In this document: piece after piece, positions 51,594-55,621 of the stretch
Layout: each line of letters starts with the position of its first letter
Numbering within the stretch: position 1 is the first letter of the stretch
NCBI GenBank assembly: GCA_002399975.1
Contig: DHER01000132.1
Coordinates: forward strand, 1 to 55,621
Source of the DNA: Firmicutes bacterium UBA4845
Lineage (GTDB): Bacteria > Bacillota > Clostridia > Tissierellales > Sedimentibacteraceae
Direction: 5' to 3'
Length of the DNA: 55,621 nt
Translations under genes and position numbers: made by a program
The notes under the pieces: model-generated
The model's database searches: none
What the model was told of the DNA's origin: nothing
The model's input: only the letters and a program-made list of their open reading frames with translations

Positions 51594-51791
51594 ATGGATG
51601 TTGATTTGATTTTTAAGGTTGGTGCAATAGGAATAGTTGTAGCAGTATTTAATCAGATTTTAGCTAAAACAGGGAGAGATGAACAGGCGATGTTCGTAAC
51701 ACTTGCAGGAGTAATAGTTGTGATGGCTCTCATCATCAGCATGATGAATGACTTGTTCATGGAGGTTAAATCAGTATTCAAACTATATTGA
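51594..51791 (+). CDS. spoIIIAC: Stage III sporulation protein AC
   Basis: Small two-helix membrane subunit (65 residues) with the family sequence VDLIFKVGAIGIVVAVFNQILAKTGRDEQA. Strong GGGGG-type ribosome-binding site before the ATG, ten bases after spoIIIAB. Confidence 0.95.
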   Translation: MDVDLIFKVGAIGIVVAVFNQILAKTGRDEQAMFVTLAGVIVVMALIISMMNDLFMEVKSVFKLY

Positions 51792-51807
51792 TGAAAGGAA
51801 TGATATA

Positions 51808-52194
51808 GTGCTTGCAAAAATTATATTCATCGCTGTGATCACAGTTATTCTGGGCATTACAATTTCAAATTTCAACAAAGAGTTTAAGGTATACATTACA
51901 ATTATTTTTGGTATATTGGTAATGTACATGCTCTTCACAGAGCTTAAAGAATATATTCAGGAATTCGTAAATATATTCACAAAGTACAATATTAAAACAG
52001 AATATTTTACAACTATTTTGAAAATTGTAGGTATAGCATACATTTGTGATTTTATTTCACTTCTTTGCAAGGATTTAAGCTATGAATCTGTGGGGAAAAA
52101 GGTTGAGATGGCAGGCAAACTTATAATATTGATTTATTCAATCGACGTAATAAGATTATTCCTTGATCAGGTCTTGCTGTTGGTTAACGGGTGA
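51808..52194 (+). CDS. spoIIIAD: Stage III sporulation protein AD
   Basis: Polytopic membrane subunit of the SpoIIIA channel. From the GTG at 51808 it has 128 residues, close to the usual 130, with AAAGGA (51794-51799) eight bases upstream. A longer reading from 51748 overlaps spoIIIAC and has no ribosome-binding site. Membrane segments and the AYICDFISLLCKDLSYESVGKKVEMAGKLIIL region match SpoIIIAD. Confidence 0.92.
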   Translation: MLAKIIFIAVITVILGITISNFNKEFKVYITIIFGILVMYMLFTELKEYIQEFVNIFTKYNIKTEYFTTILKIVGIAYICDFISLLCKDLSYESVGKKVEMAGKLIILIYSIDVIRLFLDQVLLLVNG

Positions 52195-52198
52195 TAAG

Positions 52199-53329
52199 AT
52201 GAAAAAGGTACTAATATTTTTAACGGTTATTTTATTTTTTAACGTGAATGCCTTTGCAGAAACTGTGGATGATGCAATTGGAGAAATTCCGGTTGAAGAT
52301 TTTGAGAAATATATTAACAATAACAACCCTTATTTCAAAGATAATAATATTAACGTGAAAGATCTTATTAAAAACGTGTTTAAAGGGGAGCTTCATATCA
52401 GTTTAAGAGATTATTTGCTGTATGAGATGAAAAATGAACAGGGGTTCTTCAAAGATATTTTAAAAACAGGCATAAATATTTTGGTAGTATCTATGCTTTT
52501 AATAATAATAAAATATTTTTCAGATGAACTTATGGGACAAAGTGTGTCCGATATAGTTGTGATATTTTCGGCGATAATAATTTTTACTATTATTTTGAAA
52601 GATGTTTTGAGCATTAAGAATATGATGAGTGCTGACTTTTCCAAATTTAAAACTATTACCGAAGAAATTAATGCGGTTTTTATGGCGTCAATGCTCACAT
52701 TCGGAAAACTCAGCGTACTGCAGTTTTTTTACACATCTCTTAATTATGCCGTTGGAGTTACAACACAGTTTGTTTATAGATTTACAGATATAATGACCAT
52801 AATATTGATTGCGGTTATTTTAATTAACAACATGGGCAAGTTAATTAAGGCCGAGCTTTTGTATAAGCTGTTAAAAAAAGCAACTTTATTAATTTTATCT
52901 GCATATATGATTATTGTAGTCATAAATTTTTCTGTACAAGGATATATATTATATAAAACTGATAATATTTTTGTAAGCTCAATAAAAGCATTATCACCGT
53001 CGGCAGCACCTGTTATAGGCAATGCGGTAAACAGTTTCTTTGGAGTTTTTTTTAAGAGCATCCTTATGATAAAGGATGTATTGGGAATTGTTGTAATAGT
53101 TTTTATCTTTTCAGCATTTGGAGGTTCGCTTATAAAAATTGCTGCAGCTCTGGTAATATACAAAGCTGTAGGTGTCCTTGCAGAGCCATTTAACGAAAAT
53201 ATATCAAAGCTTATTTACGAAATGGCGGATATATTTTATATATACCTGATTTGCATGATAACACCTATAATAATCGTAACAGTCTATTATTCTATTTTGC
53301 TGAAGTACATGAACAATATCTTTGGGTAG
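52199..53329 (+). CDS. spoIIIAE: Stage III sporulation protein AE
   Basis: Large polytopic channel subunit, 376 residues from ATG 52199. It has a cleavable-looking signal sequence (ILFFNVNAFAE), an extracytoplasmic N-terminal part, then about seven membrane helices with the family stretch SPSAAPVIGNAVNSFFGVFFKS. The ribosome-binding site is weak (GGGTGAT), suggesting coupling to the spoIIIAD stop five bases earlier. Confidence 0.93.
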   Translation: MKKVLIFLTVILFFNVNAFAETVDDAIGEIPVEDFEKYINNNNPYFKDNNINVKDLIKNVFKGELHISLRDYLLYEMKNEQGFFKDILKTGINILVVSMLLIIIKYFSDELMGQSVSDIVVIFSAIIIFTIILKDVLSIKNMMSADFSKFKTITEEINAVFMASMLTFGKLSVLQFFYTSLNYAVGVTTQFVYRFTDIMTIILIAVILINNMGKLIKAELLYKLLKKATLLILSAYMIIVVINFSVQGYILYKTDNIFVSSIKALSPSAAPVIGNAVNSFFGVFFKSILMIKDVLGIVVIVFIFSAFGGSLIKIAAALVIYKAVGVLAEPFNENISKLIYEMADIFYIYLICMITPIIIVTVYYSILLKYMNNIFG

Positions 53330-53332
53330 CTT

Positions 53333-53776
53333 ATGAAAAATATAATAGTAAATATACTGATTTTAATATTAATGTTTAATATTGTAATGATAATATTTCC
53401 GGAAGGCAAGACACAAAAGTTTTGCCGGGTCGCCATTAAAATTTTTATCATGATTTATATCATGGATAATATATTTTTAAATGGAAGGGTAGATTTAAAC
53501 TTGTTAAATGATTCGCTGTTCACAGGCCCTAATTATGAATATGAAAGAGAAGTGAACATCAGCAGTATGGATAAAGAATTTATTGATTCAATAAACGAAG
53601 ATATGTTTGAAGGGGATGATGTTGTAAAAAATGTCACTTTGAAATTTACCGAGAATATGGACGTAAAAGCTAAGGTATCTTTAAATAAATTACTGGGCGC
53701 AGATGAACTGAACAAGTTGAAAACGAATATGGCTGAAATTCTTAAGGTAAATTCAGATAACGTATATGTAGAATAA
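53333..53776 (+). CDS. spoIIIAF: Stage III sporulation protein AF
   Basis: A 147-residue protein with two N-terminal membrane helices around the conserved IIFPEGKTQKFCR loop. A soluble C-terminal alpha/beta domain follows, which in Bacillus resembles secretion ring-building motifs. It follows spoIIIAE by three bases. Confidence 0.9.
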   Translation: MKNIIVNILILILMFNIVMIIFPEGKTQKFCRVAIKIFIMIYIMDNIFLNGRVDLNLLNDSLFTGPNYEYEREVNISSMDKEFIDSINEDMFEGDDVVKNVTLKFTENMDVKAKVSLNKLLGADELNKLKTNMAEILKVNSDNVYVE

Positions 53777-53787
53777 CGGGGGCACAG

Positions 53788-54354
53788 ATGAATAATTTTT
53801 TTAGTATGTTCAAGGATAACAAAAATTTAAAATACGCGGTTAACATATTTATATTACTGGTTATTATTTCGCTGATACTTAAATTTGATACCTTTAAAGA
53901 TCCAGATGATGGACTGGAAACCGAAATTATTCCAAACAGTAGTAAAGAGCAGAAAATGGCAGCAGAAAGTTATGCATTTTCATTAGAAAAACGGCTGGAA
54001 AGCATACTTGGCAAAATTGAAAACATGGAGAGTGTGGATGTAATGGTATACACAAAAAACTCTCCAGAAATGGAACCTGTTTACAATGAAAACAGAAGCA
54101 ATGAGACAAACGTGGAAACCGGCGGTGACGGCACGAAAAGAGAGGTGAAAAGAGAAACTAATGATAGCCAGGTTATAATGAACAATGATAATCAGGTAGC
54201 GGAAAAGTATTACCGGTATCCTGAAATATCAGGTGTCCTGATAGTAGCAAATTATACAGGGGATAAAGATATTTATGCGGTTCTTATGAATTGTGTAAAA
54301 ACTTTATTGGATATCAATTTAAACGATATCGAAATAGTATTGTCCAACAGATAA
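53788..54354 (+). CDS. spoIIIAG: Stage III sporulation protein AG
   Basis: Ring-forming channel subunit. One N-terminal membrane helix (~17-32) precedes an extracytoplasmic domain in which ESYAFSLEKRLESILGKIENMESVDVMV and the C-terminal YPEISGVLIVAN match SpoIIIAG. The 188 residues include a polar stretch, as in other clostridial versions. GGGGG lies before the ATG. Confidence 0.93.
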   Translation: MNNFFSMFKDNKNLKYAVNIFILLVIISLILKFDTFKDPDDGLETEIIPNSSKEQKMAAESYAFSLEKRLESILGKIENMESVDVMVYTKNSPEMEPVYNENRSNETNVETGGDGTKREVKRETNDSQVIMNNDNQVAEKYYRYPEISGVLIVANYTGDKDIYAVLMNCVKTLLDINLNDIEIVLSNR

Positions 54355-54378
54355 TTTAATTTAACTCAGGGGGTAATT

Positions 54379-55197
54379 ATGATTATGAGAAAAGAAACAT
54401 TGGTATTTTTAACTTCTTTGGCAATAATATTTATAATTGGTTATGTAAATATGACCATGGCGCCGAAGAATACATTTGATGAAGAAGACTATGCAGAATT
54501 TGAAGAAGAATTAGGAAATGATGCTGAAAAAGAAGACATGGCACAAATTGTCGAAAATGACTCTAAGAATACTGGCAATGCAGATACAGATGAATTTGTA
54601 GAACAAACGGACAAAACTGATATAAAGTCAGATAATTCAACATCTGATGTTTCTGCAACAGAAGATGAAACTGAAACAGCGGACGCAGAAACTCAGGATG
54701 ATGAAGATTATGTAATACTTGGTGACATCACTGATATACTTGATAAAAAACCTGAAGAAGATGAATCAGGCAATAAAACTGAAAATAAAGATGAATCTGT
54801 CACAGCATCTTCAGATTCAGCCGGGATAATTGATAAATTAAATTCAAGTTTTGCAAACTTCAAACTCAATAAAGAAAAAGACAACTCGGATATTATAGAC
54901 CATCTTGAAGAAAGTATAAGCAACGAATCAATTTCCACTGAAACAAAGGATCAGTTTGAAGCGCTCCTTTTAAACAAAAATGAATCCTTAGAAAAAGAAA
55001 AAGGCATTGAAACTATGCTTAAATCCAAGGGATATAATGAAACCGTGGCAATAGTTGACAAAGATGTGATAAAAGTTGTTACCAACGATAGCATAGAACA
55101 AGCTGATGCTACCAAGATATTAGATGTAATTGTATCAGAAACAAGCTATGAACCGGCCCAAATAAAAATTGTTAAATTTGATAATATTGATTTGTAA
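54379..55197 (+). CDS. spoIIIAH: Stage III sporulation protein AH
   Basis: Mother-cell partner of SpoIIQ, completing the channel ring. It has an N-terminal membrane helix (~7-26), a long acidic Asp/Glu/Thr-rich linker (~35-150) and a C-terminal ring-building domain with KGYNETVAIVDKDVIKVVT. At 272 residues it is longer than Bacillus SpoIIIAH (218), mainly in the linker. ATG 54379 lies five bases after AGGGGG; a second ATG at 54385 is possible. Confidence 0.92.
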   Translation: MIMRKETLVFLTSLAIIFIIGYVNMTMAPKNTFDEEDYAEFEEELGNDAEKEDMAQIVENDSKNTGNADTDEFVEQTDKTDIKSDNSTSDVSATEDETETADAETQDDEDYVILGDITDILDKKPEEDESGNKTENKDESVTASSDSAGIIDKLNSSFANFKLNKEKDNSDIIDHLEESISNESISTETKDQFEALLLNKNESLEKEKGIETMLKSKGYNETVAIVDKDVIKVVTNDSIEQADATKILDVIVSETSYEPAQIKIVKFDNIDL

Positions 55198-55241
55198 TAA
55201 ATAACAATTTCTGATATAATCATCTGAGGGAGGTGCTAAAA

Positions 55242-55621
55242 ATGGATAACGAAAACTTAGAGTTGGGCCAGGTGAAAATATCTGACGATGTAATTATTAT
55301 AATAGCAGGAATAGCAGCCGGCAGTGTTAAAGGTGTAAGTACAGCACGCACAGGTATGGCCGAAGGTATTTCTAATCTATTTTCCAAGAACAATTATTCA
55401 AAAGGAATAAAAGTTGAAATAAATGAAAATACTGTTGTTTTAGACATCTTTATAAATGTTGAGTACGGATATAAAATAAGCGAAGTGGCAAAAGAAGTTC
55501 AAGCTGCCGTTAAAAAAGAAGTTGAAACTATGACAGATATGAATGTAGCCGGGGTAAATGTTCATGTACTCAATATAACACAGGAAAAAATTAAGGATGA
55601 TAAAGATAAAGATAAAGATAA
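55242..55621 (+). CDS. Asp23/Gls24-family protein (cut by window edge)
   Basis: The window ends inside this gene after 126 codons. The sequence VKISDDVIIIIAGIAAGSVKG, then MAEGISNLF, VLDIFINVEYGYKISEV and VAGVNVHVLNI, is typical of the Asp23/Gls24 (alkaline shock) family. In clostridia a member often follows spoIIIAH and precedes nusB. GGGAGG lies before the ATG. The last visible codons are lysine/aspartate repeats from an AAAGAT tandem repeat, so the true C-terminus is close by. Confidence 0.92.
   Translation, partial: MDNENLELGQVKISDDVIIIIAGIAAGSVKGVSTARTGMAEGISNLFSKNNYSKGIKVEINENTVVLDIFINVEYGYKISEVAKEVQAAVKKEVETMTDMNVAGVNVHVLNITQEKIKDDKDKDKD

Overview
This is 55.6 kb of AT-rich chromosome from an endospore-forming, low-GC, Gram-positive anaerobe, most likely a member of the Clostridia (Tissierellales-like at a guess, not provable here). 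The basis is the complete spoIIIA operon, spmA/spmB, a CwlD-type amidase, RuvC (absent from Bacillus), low-GC ribosome-binding sites and nearly perfect sigma-A promoters. I see no phage, transposon, CRISPR array or broken gene; almost everything is core chromosome.

Region by region. 0-5.6 kb: a membrane glycosyltransferase, a CNNM/CorC-type transporter, spmA-spmB, an unrecognised 204-residue protein and a CwlD-like amidase. 5.6-11.7 kb: a late cobalamin operon (cbiA, cbiB, cobD, an ApgM-like phosphomutase-fold protein, cobQ) behind one promoter and a terminator-like leader hairpin. 11.8-13.7 kb: an M24 peptidase and signal peptidase I. 14.0-20.2 kb: a five-gene oligopeptide ABC transporter (oppBCDF-A); the oppA promoter sits in a 17-bp inverted repeat. 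20.3-27.8 kb: mixed accessory and housekeeping genes (HAD phosphatase, DUF378-type protein, FAD/Rieske oxidoreductase, small P-loop protein, MltG-like fragment, RluA, nucleoside kinase). 27.9-35.8 kb: rodA facing ruvC-ruvA-ruvB-spoIID-like-queA-tgt-yajC.

35.8-38.7 kb holds a P-type cation ATPase under a yybP-ykoY-type (Mn2+) riboswitch, complete with promoter, aptamer and terminator, so manganese is a likely substrate. 38.9-43.6 kb is the macromolecular synthesis group dnaG-rpoD-trmK-nif3, followed by nadE to 45.5 kb. 45.6-48.6 kb is a FecCD/BtuCDF-type ABC importer whose promoter carries a perfect TGTGA-N6-TCACA operator. Next come the RNase P RNA gene, an FMN-riboswitch-controlled ribU riboflavin transporter, and spoIIIAA-AH. 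An Asp23/Gls24 gene is cut by the right edge.

The most interesting points are regulatory or unusual. They are the Mn riboswitch and its ATPase; two genes (cbiA, nif3) whose natural N-termini seem to start at ATA and ATT; an ApgM-family enzyme built into the cobalamin operon as a candidate alpha-ribazole phosphatase replacement; the CRP-like operator; the oppA inverted repeat and palindrome; and a 10-codon leader ORF before ruvC. I did not find a wholly new multi-gene system.
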